Below are positions 1 through 8,749 of a DNA stretch of 37,057 bases, piece by piece. The stretch covers positions 1 to 37,057 of the forward strand of contig CANRHN010000014.1 in the NCBI GenBank assembly GCA_947630425.1, written 5' to 3'. The translations under genes were made by a program, and so were the position numbers. The notes below the pieces were generated by a model. The model was not told the DNA's origin. It worked only from the letters and a program-made list of their open reading frames with translations, and did not search any database. Source of the DNA: an uncultured Clostridia bacterium (GTDB lineage: Bacteria > Bacillota > Clostridia > Christensenellales > CAG-314). How positions within the stretch are numbered: the first letter of the stretch is position 1; every line of letters begins with the position of its first letter.

Positions 1-20
1 GTCTGTCAAGAAGAAAACAC

Positions 21-52
21 AAAAAAAGGCGCAAGGCATTTTTGCCTTACGC
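21..52 (-). terminator. Intrinsic terminator after uvrA
   Basis: On the minus strand, 9-bp arms (GCGTAAGGC and GCCTTGCGC, one G.T pair) close a short loop and are followed by seven Ts. It lies about 30 bp after the uvrA stop and should end the uvrBA transcript. Confidence 0.88.
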
Positions 53-81
53 AATTGAATAAATGTGTTCTTTTTCGGTTG

Positions 82-2898
82 CTAACTATGCGCCTTTTCC
101 AAAATTGGCTTCAAAAACTCGCCCGTATAGCTGTCGGGGTGTGCGGCAATCTCCTCGGGAGTGCCCGTAGCCACAACCGTGCCGCCTGCGTCTCCTCCTT
201 CGGGACCGAGGTCCACAATATAGTCCGCCACCTTGATGACGTCCAGATTGTGTTCTATAACTATCACCGTGTTGCCGCCCGCGACCAACCGCTGCAAAAT
301 GCTGATAAGCTTTGCCACGTCGTGCGTGTGCAAGCCCGTTGTAGGCTCGTCCAGGATGTACAGCGTTTTACCCGTACTGCGCTTGCTCAACTCCGTTGCC
401 AGCTTTACGCGTTGCGCCTCGCCGCCGGAAAGCGTTGTGGCGGGCTGACCCAATTTCATATAGCCCAAGCCCACGTCGTAGAGCGTTTGAATTTTGTTTT
501 TGATAGAAGTGATGTTTTCAAAAAATCCCACCGCTTCCTCAATGGTCATGTCGAGGACGTCCGCTATAGACTTGCCCTTGTACTTGACGGCAAGCGTTTC
601 GCGATTGTAGCGTGCGCCGTGACACACCTCGCAGGGCACGTACACGTCCGGCAAAAAGTTCATCGAAATGCGCAAAATGCCGTCGCCGTCGCAGTGATCG
701 CAACGTCCGCCCTTGACGTTAAAGCTGAAACGTCCGCTACCGTAACCGCGTTCCTTGGCGTCGGGTGTGGCGGCAAACAGGTCGCGTATCATCGTGAACA
801 CGCCCGTATATGTGGCGGGATTGCTGCGCGGAGTGCGCCCTATCGCGCTTTGGTCGATGCTTATCACCTTGTCGAGGTACTCCATTCCCTCTATGCTGTC
901 GCAATCAACGTCGCTTCTGTGCGCGCGGTTGAGATGCTGCTCGAGGTAGGGCAGCAAAACCTCGTTTACCAAGCTGCTTTTGCCACTGCCGGAAACGCCC
1001 GTCACAAGGTTGAGACAGCCCAGCCTGAAATCAACATCGATGTGTTTGAGATTGTTTTTGTACGCGCCCTTGACGGAAAGCAGCTGTCCGCTTCCCTTAC
1101 GACGCTGCTCGGGCACGGGTATAAACAGCTCTCCGCTCAGATATTTGCCCGTGATGGACTGCTTGCACTTTATCAAATCGGGTACTGTGCCCGCAAAGAC
1201 TATTTCTCCGCCATGCACGCCCGCGCCCGGTCCGACGTCCACGACAAAATCCGCCGCGCGTATTGTGTCCTCATCGTGTTCCACAACGATAAGCGTGTTG
1301 CCTATGTCCCTCAACCGCGAGAGTGTGGCAATCAGTTTGCCGTTGTCCCGTTGGTGCAAGCCTATGGACGGTTCGTCGAGAATGTACAGTACGCCCGTAA
1401 GTCCCGAGCCTATCTGCGTGGCAAGACGTATGCGTTGCGCTTCGCCGCCGCTCAATGTTCCTGCCGCACGGTTGAGAGTCAGGTAGCCCAATCCCACGTC
1501 CACAAGAAATTTGAGGCGCGCGTTTACCTCGCGCAACACCATGTATGCAATTTTGGCGCGCGTTTCGTCCAACTCGAGATTGCGGAAAAACTCCAATGCC
1601 TTGGTGATGGAGAGTTCCCCCACTTCCCAAATGTTGAGTCCGCCCACCTTGACAGCGAGGATTTCCTCCTTAAGCCTCTTGCCGTGGCAGTGACTGCACG
1701 GCTTGTCTACCATAAATTTTTCGTATTCCTGACGCGTCCAATCGCTTTTGCACTCGTTGTGGCGGCGGGTCATCATGGGAATGATACCTTCCCACGTCGC
1801 GTTGAAGGTGCGACCGTCGCGAAGCTTGCACACAAGCGTTTCGTTGCCGTTGCCGTACATGATGGTGTTGTAGGCGGATTTGGGCAAATCCCTTACGGGC
1901 ACGTCGCAACTGAAGCCGTACTTTTCCGCAAGCGCGTCGAACAGCGTCCGCATCCAGCTTGCCGCGCCCAAATTGAAGCCGAGCAACCTGACTGCGCCGT
2001 CGTGTAGCGACTTGCCGTCGTCGGGTATGATAAGATTTTCGTCAAATTCCTGTTTGAAGCCCAATCCCAAGCACTCGGGGCAAGCTCCGAAGGGACTGTT
2101 GAAGGAAAACGAACGGGGTTCTAACTCCTCTATCGTAAAACCGCATTCGGGGCAGGCAAATTTGTTGGAGTAGGTCGTTTCCTTTCCGTTTGCCGACACA
2201 ACTACCAACCCGTCGGCAAGTTTCAACGCTGTTTCTACGCTGTCGCTCAGGCGGGTGTACATTTCCGACTTGACCGTCAAGCGGTCCACAACTACGCTGA
2301 TGTTGTGCTTGACGTTCTTTTCCAGCTTGATTTCTTCATCCAACGTGTAGGTGTTGCCATCCACGCTGACGCGCAAAAAGCCTTGCAGCTTGAGCTGATC
2401 GAACAGCTTGGCGTACTCGCCCTTTCTGCCCCGCACAACGGGTGCCAAAATCATCAACTTCGTCCCTTCGCCCAAAGCCGAAACCCTGTCGCAAATTTGA
2501 TCGACGGTGGTTTTGGAAATGGGCAAGCCGCAATGCGGACAGTATGCGACGCCTATTCGCGCAAAAAGCAAACGCAAGTAGTCGTATATCTCCGTGACCG
2601 TACCGACGGTACTGCGCGGATTGCTTGACGTCGTTTTTTGGTCTATGGAAATGGCAGGCGACAGTCCCTCGATGCTTTCCACGTCGGGCTTGTCCATTTG
2701 CCCGAGAAATTGGCGGGCGTAACTGCTAAGGCTCTCCACGTAACGGCGTTGACCCTCCGCAAAAATAGTGTCGAATGCAAGCGACGATTTGCCGCTGCCC
2801 GACAAGCCGGTAAACACCACCAGCTTGTCCCGCGGAATGGTGAGACTTACGCTCTTTAAGTTGTTTTCTTTGGCGTTTTTTATTACTATGTCTTTCAT
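82..2898 (-). CDS. uvrA: UvrABC excinuclease subunit A
   Basis: DNA damage-recognition ATPase of nucleotide excision repair; with UvrB it scans DNA and loads UvrB at lesions. The product of about 938 residues is the normal length. Seen: an N-terminal Walker A (GLSGSGKSS) followed by the UvrA-typical [17 protein letters not shown] stretch, zinc-binding CPHC and CPEC pairs, an ABC signature ([12 protein letters not shown]) with Walker B ([10 protein letters not shown]), then a second Walker A ([10 protein letters not shown]), a CDHC...CEVC zinc module and a second signature ([12 protein letters not shown]). The ATG at 2898 ([14 protein letters not shown]) is preferred by homology over an in-frame GTG at 2916; neither has a clear SD. 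It lies 143 bp after uvrB on the same strand, so uvrB-uvrA is probably one transcript. Confidence 0.98.
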   Translation of the reverse strand: MKDIVIKNAKENNLKSVSLTIPRDKLVVFTGLSGSGKSSLAFDTIFAEGQRRYVESLSSYARQFLGQMDKPDVESIEGLSPAISIDQKTTSSNPRSTVGTVTEIYDYLRLLFARIGVAYCPHCGLPISKTTVDQICDRVSALGEGTKLMILAPVVRGRKGEYAKLFDQLKLQGFLRVSVDGNTYTLDEEIKLEKNVKHNISVVVDRLTVKSEMYTRLSDSVETALKLADGLVVVSANGKETTYSNKFACPECGFTIEELEPRSFSFNSPFGACPECLGLGFKQEFDENLIIPDDGKSLHDGAVRLLGFNLGAASWMRTLFDALAEKYGFSCDVPVRDLPKSAYNTIMYGNGNETLVCKLRDGRTFNATWEGIIPMMTRRHNECKSDWTRQEYEKFMVDKPCSHCHGKRLKEEILAVKVGGLNIWEVGELSITKALEFFRNLELDETRAKIAYMVLREVNARLKFLVDVGLGYLTLNRAAGTLSGGEAQRIRLATQIGSGLTGVLYILDEPSIGLHQRDNGKLIATLSRLRDIGNTLIVVEHDEDTIRAADFVVDVGPGAGVHGGEIVFAGTVPDLIKCKQSITGKYLSGELFIPVPEQRRKGSGQLLSVKGAYKNNLKHIDVDFRLGCLNLVTGVSGSGKSSLVNEVLLPYLEQHLNRAHRSDVDCDSIEGMEYLDKVISIDQSAIGRTPRSNPATYTGVFTMIRDLFAATPDAKERGYGSGRFSFNVKGGRCDHCDGDGILRISMNFLPDVYVPCEVCHGARYNRETLAVKYKGKSIADVLDMTIEEAVGFFENITSIKNKIQTLYDVGLGYMKLGQPATTLSGGEAQRVKLATELSKRSTGKTLYILDEPTTGLHTHDVAKLISILQRLVAGGNTVIVIEHNLDVIKVADYIVDLGPEGGDAGGTVVATGTPEEIAAHPDSYTGEFLKPILEKAHS

Positions 2899-3041
2899 AA
2901 TAACACTGTTGCGCACATTTTGAGTATGCGCAGATTTTTTTTCCTACAAGTCGATTTGACGACATTGCATTTGCACGGTCACGCAGAATTCCCGCGCCGA
3001 CAACAAAGCCGACGGCGTTTGCTCTGCGTGGGCGTATGCCG

Positions 3042-5009
3042 TCATTGTTTCTTTTTTTTGCGTGCCTTTTCCAATTTTTTGGTAAGTTGCACCACCTGCT
3101 CGCGCAACAAAATTGCCTTTTCGAAGTCAAGCTGATTGGCGGCGGTTTTCATGCGAGCGGTTACGTTGTCTATTTCCCGTTCCAATTCGGCAACGGACAT
3201 CAGGTCGTCGCCCTTTTGAGTGATTTCGAGGGTGTTCTCCACCTCGTGTTCTATCGTTTTGGGCGTGATGTTGTGTTCCACGTTGTACTCGTTTTGAACC
3301 TTACGTCTGCGGTTGGTTTCGTCGATGGCGCGCTTCATGCTGTCGGTAACAACGTCGGCGTACATAATGACGCGTCCTTCGCTGTTACGTGCGGCGCGAC
3401 CAATCGTTTGTATGAGCGCAGTGTCGCTGCGCAAAAATCCTTCCTTGTCCGCGTCTAAGATGGCTACCAGCTTTACCTGCGGCATATCCAAGCCTTCACG
3501 CAGCAGGTTTATGCCTACCAACACGTCAAATTCGCCCTTTTTCAGCCCTGTGACGATTTCCACGCGTTCGAGGGTGTCGATTTCGCTGTGCATGTATCTG
3601 ACGCGAACGTCCTGCTTGGCAAGAAAGTCGGTGAGGCTTTCCGCCATACGCTTGGTAAGCGTTGTAACAAGCACTCGTCCGCCGCTTGTCACCGTTTTGT
3701 TTATCTCGCCCAACAGGTCGTCTATTTGTCCCTCTACGGGACGCACGTCTACTGACGGATCTAACAAACCCGTGGGACGAATGAGCTGTTCGACAATGTT
3801 GTCGGCACGATTGAGCTCGTACTCGGCAGGCGTTGCGGAAACGCAAATCAGCTGTCCGAGCCGCGAATCGAACTCCTCAAAAGTCAACGGGCGGTTGTCG
3901 TAGGCGGATCTCAAGCGAAAGCCGTACCCTACCAAATTGACCTTGCGCGCGCGATCGCCGTTGTACATGCCGCGTATTTGCGGAATTGTCATGTGACTTT
4001 CGTCGATGAACGTGACAAAGTCGTCGGGAAAGTAGTCAAGCAGTGTGTAAGGCGGCTGCCCCGGTTCCCGTCCGTCAAAGTAACGGGAGTAGTTTTCTAT
4101 GCCGCTGCAGTAGCCCATTTCCCGCATCATTTCGATGTCGTAGCTGACGCGTTGTTTGAGCCGCTGTCCTTCCACTATTTTGTTGGCGTCAACAAAATCC
4201 TGCACCTCAACTTCCATGTCCTCGCGAATTTCATTCAGTGCCTTTTCCATGGTGACGCCTTCCACCACGTACTGACTTGCGGGGAATATGATGGTGTGCA
4301 GCAAATTCGCAACGACATTGCCCGTCAGCGCGTCGATTTCTTGAATTTTTTCCACCTCATCTCCCCAAAATTGCACTCTGACGGCGTGGTCGGCGTAGCT
4401 TGCGGGGTAGATTTCCAACGTGTCTCCGCGCACGCGGAAAGTTCCGCGCTTAAAGTCCATATCGTTGCGCTCGTACTGAATGGAAACGAGCTTTTTTATG
4501 ACGTCCTGACGGCTTACCTCGTCGCCGGGGCGCAGGCTCAAGCTCAACTTGTAGTACTCGCCGGGCGCGCCCAAGCCGTAAATGCAACTGACGCTTGCCA
4601 CCACTATCGTGTCTCGCCGCTCAAACAGACTGCACGTCGCGCTGTGCCGCAGACGGTCTATTTCGTCGTTGATGTCAATTTCCTTTTCGATGTACAAATC
4701 GCGCGAGGGAATGTAGCTTTCCGGCATATAGTAGTCGTAGTAGGAAACAAAAAATTCCACTCTGTTTTCCGGAAAAAATTCCCGAAACTCGTTGCACAAC
4801 TGCGCCGCAAGCGTCTTGTTGTGACAAATTACAAGCGCGGGACGGTTGACGTTGGCAATGATGTTTGCCATGGTGAACGTTTTGCCGCTACCCGTAACTC
4901 CGCGCAGCACCTGCGTTGCAAGACCGTCCTTTATGCCCTGCGTCAGCTGTTTGATTGCCTGCGGTTGGTCGCCGCACGGTTGAAATTTAGAGTGAAGCTT
5001 GAATTCCAT
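3042..5009 (-). CDS. uvrB: UvrABC excinuclease subunit B
   Basis: Helicase-like damage-verification subunit of nucleotide excision repair; it receives DNA from UvrA and recruits UvrC. Seen: Walker A ([15 protein letters not shown]) near residue 40, the beta-hairpin region with [12 protein letters not shown], Walker B/DESH ([12 protein letters not shown]), helicase motif VI (QTIGRAARN) and a C-terminal UVR motif ([22 protein letters not shown]) that binds UvrC. About 655 residues, full length. The ATG at 5009 ([17 protein letters not shown]) matches the family start; an in-frame TTG lies 9 bp upstream. A sigma-A promoter and an SOS-like box lie just upstream, so damage induction is expected. 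Confidence 0.98.
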   Translation of the reverse strand: MEFKLHSKFQPCGDQPQAIKQLTQGIKDGLATQVLRGVTGSGKTFTMANIIANVNRPALVICHNKTLAAQLCNEFREFFPENRVEFFVSYYDYYMPESYIPSRDLYIEKEIDINDEIDRLRHSATCSLFERRDTIVVASVSCIYGLGAPGEYYKLSLSLRPGDEVSRQDVIKKLVSIQYERNDMDFKRGTFRVRGDTLEIYPASYADHAVRVQFWGDEVEKIQEIDALTGNVVANLLHTIIFPASQYVVEGVTMEKALNEIREDMEVEVQDFVDANKIVEGQRLKQRVSYDIEMMREMGYCSGIENYSRYFDGREPGQPPYTLLDYFPDDFVTFIDESHMTIPQIRGMYNGDRARKVNLVGYGFRLRSAYDNRPLTFEEFDSRLGQLICVSATPAEYELNRADNIVEQLIRPTGLLDPSVDVRPVEGQIDDLLGEINKTVTSGGRVLVTTLTKRMAESLTDFLAKQDVRVRYMHSEIDTLERVEIVTGLKKGEFDVLVGINLLREGLDMPQVKLVAILDADKEGFLRSDTALIQTIGRAARNSEGRVIMYADVVTDSMKRAIDETNRRRKVQNEYNVEHNITPKTIEHEVENTLEITQKGDDLMSVAELEREIDNVTARMKTAANQLDFEKAILLREQVVQLTKKLEKARKKKKQ

Positions 5010-5024
5010 TTTTCCCAAAATTGT

Positions 5025-5038
5025 CGAACATTTGTTTG
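5025..5038 (-). promoter_or_regulatory. SOS (LexA) box at uvrB
   Basis: CGAACATTTGTTTG on the plus strand matches the Gram-positive LexA consensus CGAAC-N4-GTTCG with a single mismatch. It begins 7 bp after the uvrB -10 hexamer, covering the expected transcription start, so bound LexA would block initiation. Confidence 0.75.
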
Positions 5039-5045
5039 TAGCGTA

Positions 5046-5074
5046 ATTTTATCGATTTTGCCGCCCTTTGTCAA
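5046..5074 (-). promoter_or_regulatory. Sigma-A promoter of uvrB
   Basis: TTGACA (5074-5069), 17-bp spacer, TAAAAT (5051-5046). It lies between coaX and uvrB and fires into uvrB. Confidence 0.8.
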
Positions 5075-5079
5075 GAGTT

Positions 5080-5847
5080 TTACGTGTTAAGGCGGTAAAT
5101 TTCGTACAAGCCCTTCAAGGACAGCTCTCTGTCGATGTGCTGAAACAACGGTTCTACGTCCGAAATGATGTAAGACATTCCGCCGGTGGCGATTATGGGG
5201 GCATTTTGAAGTCCCGTTTCCGCCTTGATACGCTCCACCAGGTACTTGATTTGCCCTACCGCGCCGTAGATAACTCCGCTTTGAATTGCCTTGCGCGTAG
5301 ACTGCGCCGTAGCTTTAGAGGGCGTTTCCAGCTCCACGTTCGGCAGCCTTGCCGTACAACGCGCCAAAGATTCCATTGTGGCTTTAAGCCCCAACGTGAT
5401 TGCGCCTCCGACAAACTCCTTGCGCTCGTTGACCACGTTGAAGGTTGTTGCCGTGCCGAAATCCACCAAAATGAAGGGCGCGCCGTACTGCTTTTCGGCG
5501 GCAACGCAGGTGATAATACGGTCGCTGCCCAGCTCTTTGGGAAACTCGTACCTTATTGCCAGCCCCGTTTTGACGCCAACGCCCACGACAAGCGGCTTGA
5601 CCCCGAAAACATACTGAATCACGTTGGTAAAGGTGTAATCCAGCTGCGGTATAACGGAAGAAAGAATTGCGCCTCGCACCGATTTGACGTCTATACCGTT
5701 GTAGTTGAGCAGCTGCAGCAACAGCGCAACGTATTCGTCCGAGGTGCGTTTGGTGTCGGTACTCATTTTGAAGGAATGGCAAAGTTTGCCCTCCTCGAAC
5801 AGCCCGATTTTTATGTTAGTGTTGCCAATATCTACTGTGAATATCAT
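5080..5847 (-). CDS. coaX: Type III pantothenate kinase
   Basis: Catalyses the first step of coenzyme A synthesis, ATP-dependent phosphorylation of pantothenate, in the cytoplasm. At 255 residues it has the standard CoaX length. Seen: the N-terminal phosphate-binding DIGNTNIKIG, the central GSDRIITCVAA segment, the DFGTATTFNVV phosphate 2 motif, GGAITLGL and the C-terminal IIATGGMS adenosine motif. The ATG has an AAGGA SD 9 bp upstream. Type III kinases need a monovalent cation and are not feedback-inhibited by CoA (family knowledge). The upstream gene on the same strand is an ECF S component, suggesting the two form a vitamin B5 uptake and activation pair. Confidence 0.97.
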   Translation of the reverse strand: MIFTVDIGNTNIKIGLFEEGKLCHSFKMSTDTKRTSDEYVALLLQLLNYNGIDVKSVRGAILSSVIPQLDYTFTNVIQYVFGVKPLVVGVGVKTGLAIRYEFPKELGSDRIITCVAAEKQYGAPFILVDFGTATTFNVVNERKEFVGGAITLGLKATMESLARCTARLPNVELETPSKATAQSTRKAIQSGVIYGAVGQIKYLVERIKAETGLQNAPIIATGGMSYIISDVEPLFQHIDRELSLKGLYEIYRLNT

Positions 5848-5985
5848 AGCTTGTTATCCTTGTTGTTTATTTCTTTGGCGTGCGTAACTTCTTTTTCAAG
5901 TGCGCGTTTGCCGCCGCCTTTTTGCCGTCAAACAGCCGTGCCGTAGCGGCAAAAACAGCTTGTAAGGGCGATGTGGGAATTGCTG

Positions 5986-6600
5986 TTACTCGTCCTTGAC
6001 AATGCGCCAATTGTCGCCGTCAATGCCCAATTTAAGTCCGCGACGCACGCCCAGCACCACCCACGGCGCAACAAGCAAACTTACGAGGTACTCGGGCAGA
6101 ATGTTGATGAACACCAATCCCTTTATCGCCGCAACAAAGCCCTCGCCGCCTTTGGAAAGATAACTGAACGGAAGCAAAAAGAACACCGTGTTGCAAACAA
6201 GTCCCACCGCTATAGCCACCGTCATTGCCGCAACCTGCGCCACGCGACGCTTTTTTACGCGCCCGACGACAAGCAACATCAGCCTGTATGCGCCAAAGCA
6301 CATCACGCCCGCAAGCACTCTCGGAATGACGTACACCAGCGGTTTGAAATACCACTCTATCGCGTCGGGGAAAATGAACGCTTTGATGAACGACGCCACC
6401 CCGAAGCAGACAAAAGCCGCAATGCCGTCCGCCCAGCTGTCTTGAACAAAACAAAAGCTGAACGTCACAAGCAAAACGCAAATTGCCATAGAAATAGGCA
6501 AAGCCGCGCTGATACCTCTGTCTATCATCATTGCAACGAATATCGTTGCAAACATAATTGCGTACTTTGCCAAATTGAAAGCCTTGCTATTGTTTACCAT
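5986..6600 (-). CDS. ECF transporter S component, substrate unproven (pantothenate possible)
   Basis: Integral membrane protein of about 204 residues with five to six hydrophobic segments. The segment PRVLAGVMCFGAYRLM followed by GLVCNTVFFLLPF and a final NILPEYLVSLLVAPWVV is typical of ECF-type vitamin-binding subunits (FolT/PanT-like). Such proteins capture a vitamin and dock to a shared energising module (EcfA, EcfA', EcfT), which is not in this window. The ATG at 6600 is chosen because AGGAG sits 5 nt upstream. The next gene on the strand (138 bp gap, no terminator seen) is coaX, so pantothenate is the favoured substrate. That is context inference only; folate, queuosine precursors or others remain possible. 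Confidence 0.75.
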   Translation of the reverse strand: MVNNSKAFNLAKYAIMFATIFVAMMIDRGISAALPISMAICVLLVTFSFCFVQDSWADGIAAFVCFGVASFIKAFIFPDAIEWYFKPLVYVIPRVLAGVMCFGAYRLMLLVVGRVKKRRVAQVAAMTVAIAVGLVCNTVFFLLPFSYLSKGGEGFVAAIKGLVFINILPEYLVSLLVAPWVVLGVRRGLKLGIDGDNWRIVKDE

Positions 6601-6698
6601 AAAAACTCCTATATCGTCCCGCAAAGCGAGTACGACTATCTTTTTTGGTAAAAGATATAAAATGAAAGTATCGTTCCGTTAAGATACGACCCGACTAT
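6601..6698 (-). promoter_or_regulatory. Structured leader of the ECF S-component gene
   Basis: Between the promoter and the start codon the roughly 90-nt leader can form three small hairpins: GTATC/GATAC arms, TATCTTTT/AAAAGATA-like arms, and one around CGCTTTGCG. I do not recognise the TPP, FMN, preQ1 or THF riboswitch signatures in it. It could still be a ligand-responsive leader, as is common for S components. Confidence 0.35.
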
Positions 6699-6727
6699 AT
6701 TTTAGCACAACAAGTGCAAAAATACAA
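6699..6727 (-). promoter_or_regulatory. Candidate promoter of the ECF S-component/coaX unit
   Basis: TTGTAT (6727-6722), 17-bp spacer, TAAAAT (6704-6699) on the minus strand, about 100 bp before the start codon. Confidence 0.55.
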
Positions 6728-7034
6728 ATATATTGTATTATTTTGCGCAATTGAATGTCAATTAAAAGCCAAAAACCTTTACGTGAGCGCGAACAATGCG
6801 CGCTCACGTTCACAAATCCCCTCCATTTCTCGACAAAATTATTGTGCCGTTTTAATCTATTCTTTCTCTATCGTTTTTGTTGGGTCTACATTCGATAACA
6901 ACAACCGACACACCACACGTCTCCTCATCGGAAAAATCGCTTTTTTGATACTCTTGTAATTTCAAATATACTGTATCAATAAAGCGTTCAAGTTGTGTAG
7001 TAAAATGTATTTTCACTCTTTTTTGGGGTACAAG

Positions 7035-7066
7035 AAAGGGCTTGTTCCCATATCGGAAAACAAGCC
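7035..7066. terminator. Bidirectional terminator-like hairpin left of the island
   Basis: Long arms AAAGGGCTTGTT/AACAAGCCCTTT with only moderate T-richness on either side. The hairpin and the following TTGATAAATATTC occupy the same relative place as the hairpin downstream of the real ppdK (9968-9999), suggesting this was once the end of ppdK. Confidence 0.55.
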
Positions 7067-7144
7067 CTTTGTTGTTGATAAATATTCAATAGCTAAAATA
7101 CCAAATAGTTTTTGCGCAAAAGATTAAATCATTTGTCACAAAAT

Positions 7145-7238
7145 TTCGATATTTCTGCGCGAGGTGTGGCGATTTTCCCACCCCATGTGGCAATTTTGCC
7201 TTACTAGCGAGGGTTCTTGATGTTGGCTTGCGCCGCTG
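7145..7238 (-). repeat. Duplicated ppdK 3' end, displaced copy
   Basis: 94 bp matching 10017-10110 at 88 of 94 positions by eye. It contains the last 11-12 codons of ppdK (reading AAQANIKNPR then stop; the final Lys codon is TAG here) plus about 56 bp of downstream sequence. It is in the same orientation as ppdK and sits at the far end of the accessory island, as expected for an attachment-site duplication. Confidence 0.8.
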
Positions 7239-7284
7239 TACTACTTACAAGGGGCGATGTGAATGTTACTTATTCTTTATAACT

Positions 7285-7566
7285 TTAATGTTTAACTTCT
7301 ATCTTTTGAGGAAAATTATGATAGTTAACAATAAAGTACCCTGCAGAACTGATTTCGATAGGAACATCGCCTTCTACGTTGACAACCTTGAAAACAAATG
7401 AAGTATACTCGTCTTCCTCGTTATCGTCGGCAAAGTCCTCAAAACATGTGTCAAACTGTGCAATTGCATATCCTTGTTCCCAAAATAATTGCAATTCCTT
7501 ATCTTCAATTTCGTCCAATCTGCTGTAAAAGTTTGAAACTATATTCTTTTCATTTTCACTAAACAT
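7285..7566 (-). CDS. Probable immunity protein to the adjacent type 50 toxin
   Basis: 93 residues, strongly acidic (runs such as FEDFADDNEEDEY), no signal peptide or membrane segment; no family recognised. It starts 3 nt after the toxin stop and has its own good SD (AAGGAG, about 9-10 nt before ATG). In polymorphic toxin loci the small acidic gene directly after the toxin is normally the cognate inhibitor, so it is named by position. The start of the ORF (MFSENEKNIVSNFYSRLDEIED) is helical in character; the rest alternates like beta strands. Composition is AT-rich, unlike the surrounding housekeeping genes. Confidence 0.65.
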   Translation of the reverse strand: MFSENEKNIVSNFYSRLDEIEDKELQLFWEQGYAIAQFDTCFEDFADDNEEDEYTSFVFKVVNVEGDVPIEISSAGYFIVNYHNFPQKIEVKH

Positions 7567-7569
7567 ATA

Positions 7570-7908
7570 TTATCTCTCCTTTTTTTGTTTACTCGGTACT
7601 ATGTGTGCACCATCCTTTGAATAATGAATTATTCCCATTGTTGTTGGATATTTTTTGCCCGTTTGCGGATCAACATAATATCCTATGATTTTACCGAAAT
7701 CAACCCTTTCCCGGTTTGTTCCAGTAGGCGTTCCATTGCCTGAAAACTCGCGAATAAGCTGTTGTGCCTCTTGTATCGTCCCGGAAAATATGCTTCTTCC
7801 GGGAATATAGTTTTTATTCCCGATAATATGTTTGCCCTGCCTGCCGGTGTGCAAAGTCGTTCTGCCGCCTTTCGTGCCGTGGAAATGCCCGCTATATCCT
7901 GCGCCCAT
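7570..7908 (-). CDS. Stand-alone polymorphic toxin, type 50 domain (Ntox50-like)
   Basis: 112 residues that I recognise as the polymorphic toxin type 50 domain: GKHIIGNKNYIPGRS, then a helix with the QQLIREFSGNGTPTG motif, the ERVDFGKIIGYYVDPQTG segment and the terminal GIIHYSKDGAHIVPS. The family is predicted to be an RNase-like nuclease, usually fused to a trafficking or phage structural protein. Here only a short leader (MGAGYSGHFHGTKGGR) precedes it, so no export domain is present. The start is supported by AAAGGAGG 8-9 nt upstream. The ATG lies 1 nt after the stop of the DUF4417 gene, so the two are translationally coupled. The probable antidote follows immediately. Confidence 0.82.
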   Translation of the reverse strand: MGAGYSGHFHGTKGGRTTLHTGRQGKHIIGNKNYIPGRSIFSGTIQEAQQLIREFSGNGTPTGTNRERVDFGKIIGYYVDPQTGKKYPTTMGIIHYSKDGAHIVPSKQKKER

Positions 7909-7909
7909 A

Positions 7910-8578
7910 TCAGCCTACCTCCTTTTTGTGAGATAAACCGAAGTCGCTTTCAAAAGCAATTATTTCCACTCCGTAAAGTTTTGCCAAACAGAAAATTTTG
8001 CTCGGCGCACGACCATAGACAATGACCGTTTTGGGACATAGCCGCTGAAGTATATAATCAAAACCATCAATGAATTGTTGTTTGTATTGTTTGGATTTGA
8101 TACAACCATGCGTCCCAACTGCAATTGTAGAATTGCGCTCTACTCCAAGACAAGCCAACTCGTATGTACGCTCATCGCCCCAACGAACATTGGGAATTGT
8201 CGGAATGCCGTTGTCGTTTAGCCAAGCACCGACAGCCTTGCCGCGATAGGTGTTCCACACCTGCATAACAAGGGGCATATCGTAATACAAACTGTAATCG
8301 GGAGTGATTACTCCGTCAAACCGTTTGAGAATAGGCAAATAACGATTGGGCTGATTCCATAACGCTTCAATCTTTTCGTCATGTTCATAGAACACGACGA
8401 ACCCCGAATGATTTTTTTCCGCTATAGCGTGGGAAAACGGAACAAGTCGAGTGGGCAATTTTTCGGTTGTTTTTACGCACGGAATTTCCATTTCGCCATC
8501 GAACTTGGCGTGTTGTACCATGTATGCGTGAAAAACATCCTTACACATTGTTCCGTAAGGTGTAATTGATTTTTGCAT
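7910..8578 (-). CDS. DUF4417 domain protein
   Basis: 222 residues. The segments KRFDGVITPDYSLYYDMPLVMQVWNTYRGKA, IPTIPNVRWGDERTYELACLG and IAVGTHGCIKSKQYKQQFIDG, and the closing TVIVYGRAP, match what I know of DUF4417, a family of unknown biochemical role often found on phages and integrative elements. The ATG has AGGAGG 6 nt upstream. It is the first gene of a tightly packed three-gene unit with the type 50 toxin and the probable immunity gene, so a role in that module or in the carrying element is likely but unproven. No transmembrane segment. Confidence 0.85.
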   Translation of the reverse strand: MQKSITPYGTMCKDVFHAYMVQHAKFDGEMEIPCVKTTEKLPTRLVPFSHAIAEKNHSGFVVFYEHDEKIEALWNQPNRYLPILKRFDGVITPDYSLYYDMPLVMQVWNTYRGKAVGAWLNDNGIPTIPNVRWGDERTYELACLGVERNSTIAVGTHGCIKSKQYKQQFIDGFDYILQRLCPKTVIVYGRAPSKIFCLAKLYGVEIIAFESDFGLSHKKEVG

Positions 8579-8624
8579 TATAACCTCCTAAAAATAATGT
8601 CAACCTTTGGTTGCCGTCAAAATA

Positions 8625-8653
8625 TTGACATAAAAGACGGGAGATGCTATAAT
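8625..8653 (+). promoter_or_regulatory. Perfect consensus promoter facing right, antisense to the metallopeptidase gene
   Basis: TTGACA (8625-8630), exactly 17 bp, TATAAT (8648-8653), preceded by TG as in extended -10 promoters. An inverted repeat ATGCTAT/ATAGCAT flanks the -10 and start region. No plus-strand gene follows; transcription would enter the 3' end of the convergent gene at 8750. Confidence 0.75.
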
Positions 8654-8749
8654 GCATTTAGAGTTGAGTGCGATAGCATTCACCCCGAATGGCGTGTAAA
8701 AGTTGCTGCAACAACTTTTATGCGCTGTTCTTTTATGTAAATAAAAATT

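Larger units (their letters stand above)
6728..7284. other. Gene-free interval with hairpins and a ppdK remnant
   Basis: No gene is supported here. It holds a perfect inverted repeat at about 6780-6808 (arms ACGTGAGCGCG/CGCGCTCACGT), a terminator-like hairpin at about 7035-7066 (AAAGGGCTTGTT arms) and the 94-bp ppdK-end duplicate at 7145-7238. Codons in reading frames here look random. Confidence 0.6.

Noticed and set aside
55..2007. 650-codon open frame on the plus strand opposite uvrA
   Set aside because: Antisense to a clear uvrA; long antisense frames arise here from codon bias. The translation is low in acidic motifs, has no SD and matches no family I know.
3978..5090. 370-codon frame opposite uvrB
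   Set aside because: Antisense to motifs that are unmistakably uvrB; no translation signals.
6601..6700. Known vitamin riboswitch in the ECF leader
   Set aside because: I could not find the TPP, FMN, cobalamin, preQ1 or THF consensus strings; kept only as a structured leader.
5956..7275. Similarity between 5960-5985 and 7247-7275 (GGCGATGTG context)
   Set aside because: Only about 12 contiguous bases in common; could be chance.
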